The position numbers and the translations under genes are program-made. The notes below the pieces were generated by a model. The model did no database searches, had not been told where the DNA came from, and worked only from the letters and a program-made list of their open reading frames with translations. Of a stretch of 19,577 bases of DNA, positions 5,595-13,978 are shown piece by piece. The stretch spans positions 147,345-166,921 of the forward strand of contig DCDV01000004.1 in the NCBI GenBank assembly GCA_002316595.1. Reading direction: 5' to 3'. Position 1 is the first letter of the stretch, and each line of letters opens with the position of its first letter. The DNA is from Mageeibacillus sp. UBA1046. GTDB lineage: Bacteria; Bacillota; Clostridia; Saccharofermentanales; DTU023.

Positions 5595-7481
5595 TTAACC
5601 CCCGGACAGCAATTGCCGGGCCAGTTCCCGGGTTACCTTGTCTTCCGGCTGTCCGGAAAGCAGGCGCGCTATCTCATCTACTCTGCGCTCGCCTTCTAAC
5701 AATACCAGATCAGTACTGGTGCGGCCTGACTGAACTTTTTTGCTGATGAGATAATGTTTTCCGGCGCTGGCAGCAATCTGGGCGCTGTGCGTGACACATA
5801 AAACCTGGCATGACTCTGCGATTGATCGGAGCTTGCGCGCAATGCTGCCGGTAGTTTTGCCGGAGATTCCCGCGTCGATTTCGTCAAAGATCAGCACCGG
5901 TATCTTATCTACCGCTGCCAGAACAGTTTTGATAGCCAGCAAAACCCGGGAAGCCTCTCCGCTGGAAGCAATCTGCGCCAGTGGCTTCAGAGGTTCGCCG
6001 ATATTGGGCGATATCATGAAGGCGACAGTATCGGTGCCGTTTTTGGGCCAGTCGGACTGCTGCGACCCTTTTTTTCGCTGCTGAAGCATTGTTTCTGACT
6101 GTGCTCCGTCGTTCGGCTGAGCTCCTGCGTCAGAGGGCCGGAATCCTGCGTCAGAGGGTCGAAATCCTGCGTCAGAGGGTCGAAATCCTGCGTCAGAGGG
6201 CCGGAATCCTGCGTCAGAGAGGCGGGATTCTGCGTCAGAGGACAGGAGCCCTGCATCCGACTGCTGCGGCTTCTCAGCGAACGGCTGTAATCCTGCCACA
6301 GTTTGGGTTTTTACTATTGTTTCAAACTTAACATTGGGCATATCAAGATCTATCAGCTCAGCGCTGATGTCTTTATCGAGCTTTTTAGCCAATTCTGACC
6401 TTTTAGCATGGATCTTCGCTGCAGCATCCGCTAACTTTTCGTTCAGTTCCAAGAGTTCACGGCTAAGTACCCGGAAATCAGCTTCGCCGGACTCCAGCCT
6501 TTTTATTTCCTGCCCGGTCTCAGCCTGAAAGGCTAAAATCTCTTCCTCGCCGGAACCGTATTTGCGTTTGAGCTCATTAATCAGATCAAGTCTCTCCTGG
6601 ACTAATGGCAATTCACTGGCATCAATATCCAAACGTCGGGAAAAATCCTGCAAGTCGGATCTGATCCCGGCAAGATTTGCTGTCAGCTGCTGCAGAGATT
6701 CCTGAGAAGCTCTGATTTTCTGACTGTAACGGGAAGAAAATTCCAGGATCTCCAGAGTCTTTTCCAGCAGGGTGCCGACGGAATCCTCATCATCTTGTCC
6801 CAGAATCTGATGAGCTGCATCCAGGTCACGCAAGATTCTCTCTCTGGCACCCAGGACCTTCGCTCTCTGTTTGAGCTCCTCTTCCTCGCCTTTGTGGAGG
6901 CCGGCAGCTTCAATTTCATCATAATGGAAGCGCAGTATTTCCAAGCGTCTCTCCCGCTCCTGAGGATCTTTTCCCAGGCCGGCCAAGGATTTTTTGACGG
7001 TTTTCCATCGGGCGCGCAAATCTTCGTAAGCGGACAACAGAGGACTGATTTCCTCGCGGCCATAGGCATCAAGCAGATCCAGATGTTCCTTCTCCCTGAA
7101 TATGATCTGACTGTCCTGCTGTCCATGAATAGAGACCAGCTGCTCACCGGTCTGCTTCAGTTCAAAGAGTCTTACCAGATGTCCATCAAGTCGGCACTCA
7201 GTTCCGCCTTGTGCATTAATAACACGCTCCAGGAAAACACCCTCAGAATCGTCACCCTCTGCTTTTGGATCAAGAAACACGGCTTCCAGAACAGCCTTAT
7301 CAGCCCCAGTTCGGACAAAATCTTTACTGGTTCTTTCGCCTGTCAGAGCACCGATCGCATCAATCAGAATCGATTTTCCTGCACCGGTCTCACCGCTTAT
7401 GACTGTAAGCCCGGAGCCGGGATAAAAAGAGGCATGCTCGATCAGGGCAAAGTCAGAAATCTCCACCCGTGACAATATCAT
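5595..7481 (-). CDS. recN: DNA repair protein RecN with a tandem-repeat insertion
   Basis: RecN is an SMC-like ATPase acting at DNA double-strand breaks. Walker A GETGAGKS is near residues 30-37. A long coiled-coil region follows, and the C-terminal head has Walker B VLIFDEIDAGISGKT and the switch VLCVTHSAQIAA. Two oddities stand out. The protein has 628 residues, against about 550-570 usually. The excess is a low-complexity insertion around residues 393-482 containing heptapeptides of the SDAGFRP type, just before the TVAFMISPNIGEPLKPL segment. The ABC signature reads ASSGEAS where ASGGELS is usual. The ATG abuts the argR stop, so it belongs to the operon. spoIVB/spo0A, which often follow recN in spore-formers, are replaced by deoD. 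Confidence 0.95.
   Translation of the reverse strand: MILSRVEISDFALIEHASFYPGSGLTVISGETGAGKSILIDAIGALTGERTSKDFVRTGADKAVLEAVFLDPKAEGDDSEGVFLERVINAQGGTECRLDGHLVRLFELKQTGEQLVSIHGQQDSQIIFREKEHLDLLDAYGREEISPLLSAYEDLRARWKTVKKSLAGLGKDPQERERRLEILRFHYDEIEAAGLHKGEEEELKQRAKVLGARERILRDLDAAHQILGQDDEDSVGTLLEKTLEILEFSSRYSQKIRASQESLQQLTANLAGIRSDLQDFSRRLDIDASELPLVQERLDLINELKRKYGSGEEEILAFQAETGQEIKRLESGEADFRVLSRELLELNEKLADAAAKIHAKRSELAKKLDKDISAELIDLDMPNVKFETIVKTQTVAGLQPFAEKPQQSDAGLLSSDAESRLSDAGFRPSDAGFRPSDAGFRPSDAGFRPSDAGAQPNDGAQSETMLQQRKKGSQQSDWPKNGTDTVAFMISPNIGEPLKPLAQIASSGEASRVLLAIKTVLAAVDKIPVLIFDEIDAGISGKTTGSIARKLRSIAESCQVLCVTHSAQIAASAGKHYLISKKVQSGRTSTDLVLLEGERRVDEIARLLSGQPEDKVTRELARQLLSGG
6124..6270. repeat. 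21-bp minisatellite inside recN
   Basis: There are seven head-to-tail units of 21 bases: 6124-6144, 6145-6165, 6166-6186, 6187-6207, 6208-6228, 6229-6249 and 6250-6270. The first four are nearly identical (CCTGCGTCAGAGGGYCGRAA plus T) and the later ones decay. The period is a multiple of three, so the recN frame is kept and the units encode SDAGFRP-like heptads. All other frames also stay open, which produces spurious ORFs. Confidence 0.95.
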
Positions 7482-7979
7482 TTAGTTTTCCTTATATGAA
7501 GCCTGGCCCATATTGGGGTCAGATTGTGAAAGAGTAATCAGTTTGTCACGCATGTTGATCGCCTGTTCCGTAGAGCCGGTAGCTATGAACACCGTATCGT
7601 CACCGGCTAAAGATCCCAGCATATCTGACAGGTGCATGGAATCCAGGGCGGAAGCTGCAGCCTGCGCCATACCTGGCAGCGTTTTCACTATGACGAAGTT
7701 CACGGCCACTTCTATGAGGATGACAGCTTCGGAGAAGATCTTCATCAATCTGCCGGATGCCACTTCACCGCTGCGGTCCATAGGAACATATTTTTGTCTT
7801 CCTTCGCCTGTTGAAACCTTGATAATTCCCAATTCCTTAATGTCTCTTGAGATGGTCGCCTGGGTAACTTCCATGCCGGTCTTGCGCAAAACATCAACCA
7901 GCTCCTCTTGTGTTTCGATGGAACGCTCGCGGACAATTTGCAGGATTCGCGATTGTCTTTGACTTTTTGAAGGTTTCAT
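7482..7979 (-). CDS. argR: Arginine repressor
   Basis: This is a 165-residue transcriptional regulator of arginine metabolism. Residues 1-70 form the winged helix-turn-helix domain, with the recognition-helix region VTQATISRDIKELGI. Residues 80-152 form the arginine-binding hexamerisation domain, with the typical GSLAGDDTVFIAT motif. The protein is slightly longer than usual (about 150) through a polar tail ending MGQASYKEN. It overlaps nadK by ATGA, has a GGGGA ribosome binding site, and abuts recN. The position between nadK and recN is standard in Clostridia and Bacilli. Confidence 0.96.
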   Translation of the reverse strand: MKPSKSQRQSRILQIVRERSIETQEELVDVLRKTGMEVTQATISRDIKELGIIKVSTGEGRQKYVPMDRSGEVASGRLMKIFSEAVILIEVAVNFVIVKTLPGMAQAAASALDSMHLSDMLGSLAGDDTVFIATGSTEQAINMRDKLITLSQSDPNMGQASYKEN

Positions 7980-8830
7980 TGACTAATTCCCCTTTGCTGT
8001 ATTTTGATAGGCAGAGTCTCATAGAATTTATCGTCACCAAATTGAACATACTTTAAGGAATTCCTGGAACGGGAGACATCAACATAGCCTCCCTCCTGAA
8101 TCTGGATCTCTATTCTCCCGTCAATGGACAGCGTCGCCGGAGTAGCGCCCTCTATCAATTCCAAACGCACAACGCTGGAGCTGTCAGTGATGTAGGAACG
8201 GTTATGCAGCGAATGAGGACAAATTGGCGTAATCACCATCATGTCTAATCCGGGATGTACGATAGGTCCGCCGCAGGAAAGCGAATATGCTGTTGAGCCT
8301 GTTGGAGTAGCAACAATCAAGCCGTCTCCTGGTACTGTTTCCACGATGGCGCCATTTATGGATAATCTGATTTTTAAGATACTGGAGGATACGCCGCGCG
8401 TTAAGATAACATCATTTAATGCTTCAGCTTTAGCATAACAATTATCCACCGGGTCATAACAGTCAGCCTGAAACATGGCGCGCAGCTGAATGCGGTAATT
8501 GCCTTTATACAGATCATCTATTCTCTGATCAAGGTCCGCGGGTAAGATCTCCTGTAAGAAACCAACCGAGCCGAGATTCACACCAACCCGGGGAACCAGT
8601 TCCATTCCGGTCAGACTGAGAGAGCTCAAAAAGGTGCCATCACCGCCCAGACTGATTACGAAGTCCGCCTCCGGCGGCACTCCCCTCTTAAGCTTAGGGT
8701 GATGATACTCCTCTGCCAGTTCTGCAGGTATGTATGCTGTGCCGCCACGACTGGCAATAGACTCGATCAGCTGATCTGTCCACACAAATCCCGGGTCACG
8801 TTTAACATTTGGATAGAGAGCAAAGCGCAT
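7976..8830 (-). CDS. nadK: NAD kinase (ATP- or polyphosphate-dependent)
   Basis: The 284-residue enzyme phosphorylates NAD to NADP. The diagnostic GGDGT loop (catalytic D64) is followed by NLGSVGFL, the NDVILTRG substrate motif, and GDGLIVATPTGSTAYSLSCG, then ITPICPHSLHNRSY. The length is typical. A GAGGAG ribosome binding site sits 5 bases before the ATG, which is 2 bases from the dxs stop. In many Clostridia an rRNA methyltransferase gene (tlyA) lies between dxs and nadK; there is no room for it here. Confidence 0.96.
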   Translation of the reverse strand: MRFALYPNVKRDPGFVWTDQLIESIASRGGTAYIPAELAEEYHHPKLKRGVPPEADFVISLGGDGTFLSSLSLTGMELVPRVGVNLGSVGFLQEILPADLDQRIDDLYKGNYRIQLRAMFQADCYDPVDNCYAKAEALNDVILTRGVSSSILKIRLSINGAIVETVPGDGLIVATPTGSTAYSLSCGGPIVHPGLDMMVITPICPHSLHNRSYITDSSSVVRLELIEGATPATLSIDGRIEIQIQEGGYVDVSRSRNSLKYVQFGDDKFYETLPIKIQQRGISQ

Positions 8831-8832
8831 CC

Positions 8833-10740
8833 TTACTCCTCATTAATACTGCCTAGTAATTCTTCAGCCTTTTTTATAATTCCCGCCGCATCGAGTCCTG
8901 ACTTGTTCAGCAAGCTGGAACGTTCAGCCTGACCGGCCAGAGGGAATATTATTCCCATATTGTCACTATTAATACAATTCTCATTGCTTGCCAGCCGGGC
9001 GAGAATTCTCTCCCCCCATCCTGACTCTTTGATGCCGTCTTCGACCAGCAAAAGACGTTTATAATTTTTAACTATACATATAATATCATGAATATTTGTC
9101 GGTTTGGCGCTTATAGTTGAAAATATACCAATATTTATACCTTTTCTGGATAAATAATCAGCAGCATCCAAAGCAGAAAATACCATTGGCCCCAGTGCAA
9201 TGACAGCAAGATCCTCGCCTGAAAGGACTTCTCTGACTGCATAAGGATCCAGTTCAGCTTTCTGTATAAATACAGTTTCCGGAAATTCCCGGGCTTTTTC
9301 TTTGGGGTAGCGGATTAGAACCGGGCAATCCATATTTTGAGACTTTCTCAACAATGTGCGCAAGTCTGTCTCGGTAGCAGGAGCAAAGATCTCCAGATTT
9401 GGGAGCGCTGACGTTAAAGCCAGATCATAAATTCCCTGATGCGTATCACCATCACCGCCGACTGCTCCGGCCCGGTCAAGTGTTATTGTGACTGGCAGGT
9501 TCTGCAGGCAGATATCATGCAGCAGCTGGTCTATTCCACGCTGCAAGAAGGTGCTGTACAGGGCTACATAAGGGCGCATCCCCCCCTTAGCCAGGCCGGC
9601 TGCCAGAGTCAGGGCATGCTGTTCCGCAATGCCGACATCAAAAAAGCGCTCAGGATAGCACGATTCAAATTTCAATAATCCTGTTCCGGAAGTCATAGCC
9701 GCGGAGATAGCGCAAATGAGCGGATTGTCTTTAGCCATAGCGACCATTTCACTGCCGAATACATCAGACCAGGTGATGGAATGATTGCCGTTGGAATGAT
9801 TCAGGCCGAGATCAATTTCAAAGGGAGCTACGCCGTGGTATTCAGAAGGGCTTGCTTCAGCGAACGAATAGCCTTTGCCTTTCTGCGTAATAACGTGCAG
9901 CAATACAGGCCCGTCAATCTTCCGGGCAGAACGCAGATATGCTTCCAGTTGACTTATATCGTGCCCGTCAACCGGACCATAGTATCTGAAACCCAAACGT
10001 TCAAACATCGAGCTGTAGCCGCGGTAACTATGAATAATTTTTCTGCCTGCCCGCTTGAAAGCCTCAATAATTTTCACGATCGGCTTCCCCAGCAGCGGCA
10101 CACGATTGAGTCTGTCCAGCCAGCGGCTCTTCAAAGAAAGGTAGCCGGGTGTGACACGCAGATATTCCAAGTGTCTGGACAGGCCGCCGACAGCCTGTTC
10201 GATCGACATCTGATTGTCATTTAAGATGACAACAATGTCGTCATCCTCCTGACAAATATCGTTAATCGCTTCATAGGCCATGCCTCCGGACATGGCTCCG
10301 TCTCCGATAACCGCCACCACTTTGCCGGGCTCACCTCTTAATTTTCGGGCGCGATGCAAGCCGCAGGCAGCTGAAAGCGAAGTGCTGCTGTGACCTGTGT
10401 TAAAGCTGTCATATTCACTTTCCTCAGTCTTAGGAAAGCCAGATAAGCCGCCTTCCTGCCGCAGCTGCTTGAATTCCTCAGCGCGTCCGGTCAGGATTTT
10501 CCAGCTATAGCTCTGATGGCCAACGTCAAATATCACCGCATCCGTGGGAAAATCATAAGTAGACAACAGCGCAATCGTCAGCTCAACCACACCGAGATTT
10601 GAAGAGAGGTGCCCTCCGTTTTTGGCAGTATACTTGATAATATAATTGCGCAGGCGGGCAGCCAGCTCCTCCTTTTCCTGCAGAGTCAAGCTCCCAACCT
10701 CAGAGCCCACAGGCCATCCGGATGAATCTATCTTAATCAT
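8833..10740 (-). CDS. dxs: 1-deoxy-D-xylulose-5-phosphate synthase
   Basis: The 635-residue thiamine diphosphate enzyme condenses pyruvate and glyceraldehyde 3-phosphate, the entry step of the MEP isoprenoid pathway. Visible motifs are GGHLSSNLGVVELT (H44), FDVGHQSYSWKILTGR, the ThDP/Mg motif beginning GDGAMSGGMAYEA and ending LNDNQMSI, and DVGIAEQHALTLAAGLA with the catalytic glutamate. The C-terminal transketolase domain runs to the end. The ribosome binding site is weak and the gene starts 2 bases after ispA, so it probably relies on coupling. Its product pathway supplies precursors to the adjacent IspA. Confidence 0.97.
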   Translation of the reverse strand: MIKIDSSGWPVGSEVGSLTLQEKEELAARLRNYIIKYTAKNGGHLSSNLGVVELTIALLSTYDFPTDAVIFDVGHQSYSWKILTGRAEEFKQLRQEGGLSGFPKTEESEYDSFNTGHSSTSLSAACGLHRARKLRGEPGKVVAVIGDGAMSGGMAYEAINDICQEDDDIVVILNDNQMSIEQAVGGLSRHLEYLRVTPGYLSLKSRWLDRLNRVPLLGKPIVKIIEAFKRAGRKIIHSYRGYSSMFERLGFRYYGPVDGHDISQLEAYLRSARKIDGPVLLHVITQKGKGYSFAEASPSEYHGVAPFEIDLGLNHSNGNHSITWSDVFGSEMVAMAKDNPLICAISAAMTSGTGLLKFESCYPERFFDVGIAEQHALTLAAGLAKGGMRPYVALYSTFLQRGIDQLLHDICLQNLPVTITLDRAGAVGGDGDTHQGIYDLALTSALPNLEIFAPATETDLRTLLRKSQNMDCPVLIRYPKEKAREFPETVFIQKAELDPYAVREVLSGEDLAVIALGPMVFSALDAADYLSRKGINIGIFSTISAKPTNIHDIICIVKNYKRLLLVEDGIKESGWGERILARLASNENCINSDNMGIIFPLAGQAERSSLLNKSGLDAAGIIKKAEELLGSINEE

Positions 10741-10742
10741 TC

Positions 10743-11654
10743 TTATTTTACGCGTCCGGGCAGGTAGGCATTCAAAGACTCAAAAAAGTCCATCTCCAGC
10801 CCTTCCCTTCTAAGTGTCTCAATAATCGACGTGACTTCTTCAGTTTTTTTCTTGATCAGCACTCTGGTCATTTCAGAGCCAAACACAGTCACATACGTTC
10901 TTTTCCCGTCGCGTTCATCCTTGCCGACCGACTTGCCCAATATTGCTTCCTCCGAAGTGACATCCAGCATATCATCCGTCATCTGGAAGATCTGTCCCAA
11001 AGCCAGACCCAGTTCACGCCAATTTTCAAGAGTATTTGCATCCGCACCTCCAAGGCCCGCCCCGGCCACAACCGCAGCAGACAAAAGCTCACCGGTCTTC
11101 TTGCGCTGCATGCCGGTCAGCTGCAAAGGCGTAATCTCCTCTTGCGTATAATGCAAGTCCAGACATTGTCCGGCAATCATCCCCCGACCTCCGGCAGATT
11201 CCGCAATTGCCAGAGCGGCCTCTATCTGATTTTTATTTGTCGAAGGCGCTTGGGAGAGGAACCGCAGCATTATCTCAAAGGCGGTATTGAGCAGCAGGTC
11301 ACCGGCCAGTATGGCGACAGCCTCATCAAACTGTTTATGACAGGAAGGCCGGCCACGCCTTAAATCATCATCATCCATGGCAGGCAGGTCATCGTGTATC
11401 AGAGAATAAGTATGAATCATCTCCAAAGCCACAGCGAAAGGTTTATAGACCAGCTCGGGTACCTTATATAGCGAGGCGCTCTGGACCAGCATAATCGGCC
11501 GAATACGCTTGCCCCCGCCTAAGAGACTGTATCGCGCGGCTTTAGTCGCTGAACCGCCCTCCTCAAGAGGCAGATCCGGCAGATACTGATCCAGCCAGCC
11601 CTCGATAGCGGCTGCCTGCGCAGTAAGTAAATTTTCAAAATCTGATTTATTCAT
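10743..11654 (-). CDS. ispA: Farnesyl diphosphate synthase (polyprenyl synthetase family)
   Basis: The enzyme joins isopentenyl and dimethylallyl diphosphate to geranyl and farnesyl diphosphate. The first aspartate-rich motif lies in YSLIHDDLPAMDDDDLRRG, with the two-residue insertion typical of bacterial FPP synthases. The second is QMTDDMLDV, and GGGKRIRP binds diphosphate. I prefer the ATG at 11654 (303 residues, starting MNKSDFENLL), which gives normal family length and overlaps the xseB stop by 8 bases. An upstream in-frame ATG at 11696 would add 14 basic residues inside xseB. Neither start has a strong ribosome binding site. Geranylgeranyl synthase activity is an alternative. Confidence 0.93.
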   Translation of the reverse strand: MNKSDFENLLTAQAAAIEGWLDQYLPDLPLEEGGSATKAARYSLLGGGKRIRPIMLVQSASLYKVPELVYKPFAVALEMIHTYSLIHDDLPAMDDDDLRRGRPSCHKQFDEAVAILAGDLLLNTAFEIMLRFLSQAPSTNKNQIEAALAIAESAGGRGMIAGQCLDLHYTQEEITPLQLTGMQRKKTGELLSAAVVAGAGLGGADANTLENWRELGLALGQIFQMTDDMLDVTSEEAILGKSVGKDERDGKRTYVTVFGSEMTRVLIKKKTEEVTSIIETLRREGLEMDFFESLNAYLPGRVK

Positions 11655-11898
11655 TTGGAAATTCGACCGCCTCTTCTTCAAGTTTTCCCTCAGCATTTAT
11701 CTGCAGCCTGGTAATCTCTTCTTCCATTTCAGCGAGCTGTTGCTCACAAACCTTCGCCAAAGCCATGCCCTCTTTAAAAAGATCCAGTGACTGCTCTAAG
11801 GATGCCTCTCCCTTTTCGAGCAGATTAACAATCTCCTCAAGGCGCTTAACGGCATCTTCATAGCTGAGATCAGCTTTCTTTCCCTCGTTTGCACTCAT
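11647..11898 (-). CDS. xseB: Exodeoxyribonuclease VII small subunit
   Basis: This is the small helical subunit of exonuclease VII, which degrades single-stranded DNA to oligonucleotides together with XseA. The core LSYEDAVKRLEEIVNLLEKG, followed by SLEQSLDLFKEGMAL, is the family signature. I place the start at the ATG at 11898 (83 residues, starting MSANEGKKADL) because GTGAGGA lies at the right distance and the family is about 70-85 residues. The open frame extends to 11967, but the extra 23 residues look like leader sequence. A 123-base gap separates it from xseA, unusual for this otherwise tight operon. Confidence 0.93.
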   Translation of the reverse strand: MSANEGKKADLSYEDAVKRLEEIVNLLEKGEASLEQSLDLFKEGMALAKVCEQQLAEMEEEITRLQINAEGKLEEEAVEFPNE

Positions 11899-12021
11899 AA
11901 TTTTATCCTCACATTTATTGACTCTTAACAAATTAAGATTACTTAGCCTCATCTTGATCAAAATCAAGAGCTGAAGTAACCCTTATAACTAATACTATAT
12001 CTTTTAATCCGGGTTAACCTG

Positions 12022-13374
12022 TTACTCCGGTACCTTTTCTGCTGCCGGCAGAAGCCTGGTTATCTTAGCATCCGCTTTGCCGTCTGATAGATGAATTCTG
12101 ACAGCCGTATCCGGATCAAGCTGGCTGATCGAGCTGACAGTCACAGCGCTGTCGGCAAGGCTGATTCTGGCATAGCCTCTCTTTATGACAGCATGAGGAT
12201 TGTAGGCTTCAAGCTTGATACTTAGTTTTTCCAAAGCGGTTTTACCCTCTTTGTACTCCTGGAGAATAACCGCATTGAGTCTAATCTGCAGGCTGCTCAC
12301 TTTTGCACTGCAGTTTTGCCAGTAATTGCTGAAGGCCGGATAAAATCTTTGCTTTAACTTGTCGAAGTGATTAGAGGCATTGACAACCTGCATCTTCAGA
12401 CAATTTCTCAGGCGCACATTGAGCAGATCCAATTTCTGCGCTTTTGCGTAGAGCATAGAGGCAGGTTGCTTCATGATCGGTCTGTTTAATAAATTATTCA
12501 GTCCGGCTCTGGCTAAACACAGCCGGTAAGACAGAATTGTCTGCATCTTATTCTGACAGCCGGTCAGCCGGCTGAGAAGATCTGCTTTGAGCGGCAGAAC
12601 CAGCTCAGCCGCAGCGGAAGGTGTTGGCGCTCTCAGATCAGCTGTGAAATCGCAGATCGTGTAATCAGTTTCATGGCCGACGGCGGAAATAACAGGAATC
12701 TTTGAAGCAGCCACTGCCATAGCTACCTCCTCACTGTTGAAAGACATCAAGTCCTCAAGTGAGCCTCCGCCGCGGCAAATGATCAAGACATCGCAGTCTG
12801 CCTGACAGTTGGCAGTCTCCAAAGCTCTGACAATATCCGTTACTGAATTCGGACCCTGCACTGCGGCAGGATAGATTCTGAGCTTAAAACCGGGATGTCT
12901 GCGACGCAGTACATGCACTATATCTCTGATAACAGCGCCCTCCGGAGAAGTAATAACCCCGATTCGTCCGGGCAGAAAGGGCAGCGCTTTTTTTCTCTCC
13001 TCAGAGAACAGCCCCTGCTTTTGCAGCCGATCTCTAAGCTCAATAAATTTGACGTACAGAAGTCCTTCTCCGGCCTCCTCCATTTTCCTGACAATAATCT
13101 GGAAACGCCCGCCTGCCTCATAGATGCAGGCGCTGCCGGAGATTATAACGTGCTGGCCGTCAGCGGGTTGAAAGTTCAAGCCGGTCATTGAGCCACGGAA
13201 GAAAACACAACTAATTTGCGCCTTGCTGTCTTTGAGGGTGAAGTAATAATGACCTGAGGAGTATATTTTTCCGCCCGAGATCTCTCCTTCTACCGTGAGG
13301 GAGCTCAGGACAGGGTCGGCTGTTAATAACCGCGAGGCATACTGATTAACCTGGCTAACACTTAATATCTGCAT
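12022..13374 (-). CDS. xseA: Exodeoxyribonuclease VII large subunit
   Basis: The 450-residue catalytic subunit has an N-terminal OB fold (about 1-100: VEGEISGGKIYSSGHYYFTLKD). The central nuclease region has the conserved PGRIGVITSPEGAVIRDI, IICRGGGSLEDLMSFN and ISAVGHETDYTICDF segments, followed by RAPTPSAAAE. A coiled-coil tail ends in the usual GYARISLADSAV segment. Length and order are normal. The ATG shares one base with the nusB stop (TGATG), so the two are translationally coupled. Confidence 0.97.
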   Translation of the reverse strand: MQILSVSQVNQYASRLLTADPVLSSLTVEGEISGGKIYSSGHYYFTLKDSKAQISCVFFRGSMTGLNFQPADGQHVIISGSACIYEAGGRFQIIVRKMEEAGEGLLYVKFIELRDRLQKQGLFSEERKKALPFLPGRIGVITSPEGAVIRDIVHVLRRRHPGFKLRIYPAAVQGPNSVTDIVRALETANCQADCDVLIICRGGGSLEDLMSFNSEEVAMAVAASKIPVISAVGHETDYTICDFTADLRAPTPSAAAELVLPLKADLLSRLTGCQNKMQTILSYRLCLARAGLNNLLNRPIMKQPASMLYAKAQKLDLLNVRLRNCLKMQVVNASNHFDKLKQRFYPAFSNYWQNCSAKVSSLQIRLNAVILQEYKEGKTALEKLSIKLEAYNPHAVIKRGYARISLADSAVTVSSISQLDPDTAVRIHLSDGKADAKITRLLPAAEKVPE

Positions 13375-13955
13375 CAGAATTGGCTTTCTGTATCCGGTGT
13401 CCCAACATCAACGTCAGTAGCGGGCGCCGGTGTTACATCCTCATCGTCAGGCGCAAACGCCGGTATTTCATCATCATCGTCAGGCGCAAACGCCGGTGTT
13501 TCATCCTCATCGTCAGGAGCATCCCCCGGCCCCGGCTCTATCTTCAGTGCGGATAGATTCCCTTCACGCTCCAGATTGCCCAGAACAGCATTGATATACG
13601 AGCGGGATTTTTCCTCACTATACTTGCCTGCCAGAATTACAGCTTCAGAGATTGACACCGAGGTGGGTACATCTTCCAGGTATTTCATTTCGAATAAAGC
13701 CAGACGCAAGATAGTCAGATCAATCCGCGGCACACGAGAAATAACCCAGCCAACCAGGCGGGGTCCTATCTCTTCGTCAAGTTCATCCTTATGCTTTATT
13801 ACGCCGTTGACGACCAGATCAAAAAAATCAGTATCTGCCCGGGAAAGCCGCCACTCTTTAAGAAATAACTCTCTTTGCAAAGCATAGTCTTCAGTCTGGA
13901 TTTCCAGACTGTATAAAAACATGAACGCTCTCTCGCGTGCTAATTTACGACTCAA
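13374..13955 (-). CDS. nusB: Transcription antitermination factor NusB with an acidic repeat tail
   Basis: NusB binds boxA RNA with ribosomal protein S10 in rRNA antitermination. The N-terminus MSRKLARERAFMFLYSLE and the helical segments containing VPRIDLTILRLALFEM and VSISEAVILAGKYSEEKSRSYINAVLG are typical. The fold ends near residue 143. About 50 more residues form an acidic tail of imperfect 11-residue units (APDDEDETPAF type), which NusB does not normally have (usual length about 130-150). The start is a TTG at 13955 with AGGGAG upstream. The gene follows DUF2273 and overlaps xseA by one base. Confidence 0.94.
   Translation of the reverse strand: MSRKLARERAFMFLYSLEIQTEDYALQRELFLKEWRLSRADTDFFDLVVNGVIKHKDELDEEIGPRLVGWVISRVPRIDLTILRLALFEMKYLEDVPTSVSISEAVILAGKYSEEKSRSYINAVLGNLEREGNLSALKIEPGPGDAPDDEDETPAFAPDDDDEIPAFAPDDEDVTPAPATDVDVGTPDTESQF
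13408..13520. repeat. 33-bp tandem repeat encoding the NusB acidic tail
   Basis: Two nearly identical 33-base units lie at 13441-13473 and 13474-13506. Partial units on each side share TCATCGTCAGG and GCGCCGGTGTT. The period keeps frame and encodes an 11-residue acidic unit rich in Asp, Glu, Pro and Ala. Confidence 0.9.
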
Positions 13956-13978
13956 GCCGGAACACTCCCTCTTGACGC

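Noticed and set aside
6124..6270. CRISPR-like array
   Set aside because: The units are contiguous with no spacers and are coding, so it is a minisatellite.
6089..6331. Plus-strand 80-codon frame with LRQRAGI-type heptad repeats, and a matching minus-frame with LTQDFDP repeats
   Set aside because: Both are alternative readings of the 21-bp recN minisatellite, whose period keeps every frame open. The recN frame has conserved flanks; these do not.
6795..7472. Plus-strand 225-codon open frame opposite the recN N-terminus
   Set aside because: It is a shadow of the conserved Walker A region of recN on the other strand, with no family features.
11899..11967. Extended xseB N-terminus
   Set aside because: The extra 23 residues are not part of the family, and the internal ATG at 11898 has a GAGG at the right distance.
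11953..11968. Inverted repeat CTTGATCAAAATCAAG in the xseA-xseB gap, considered as terminator or operator
   Set aside because: The stem is 6 bp of A/T-rich sequence with no T-run. I cannot distinguish it from chance.
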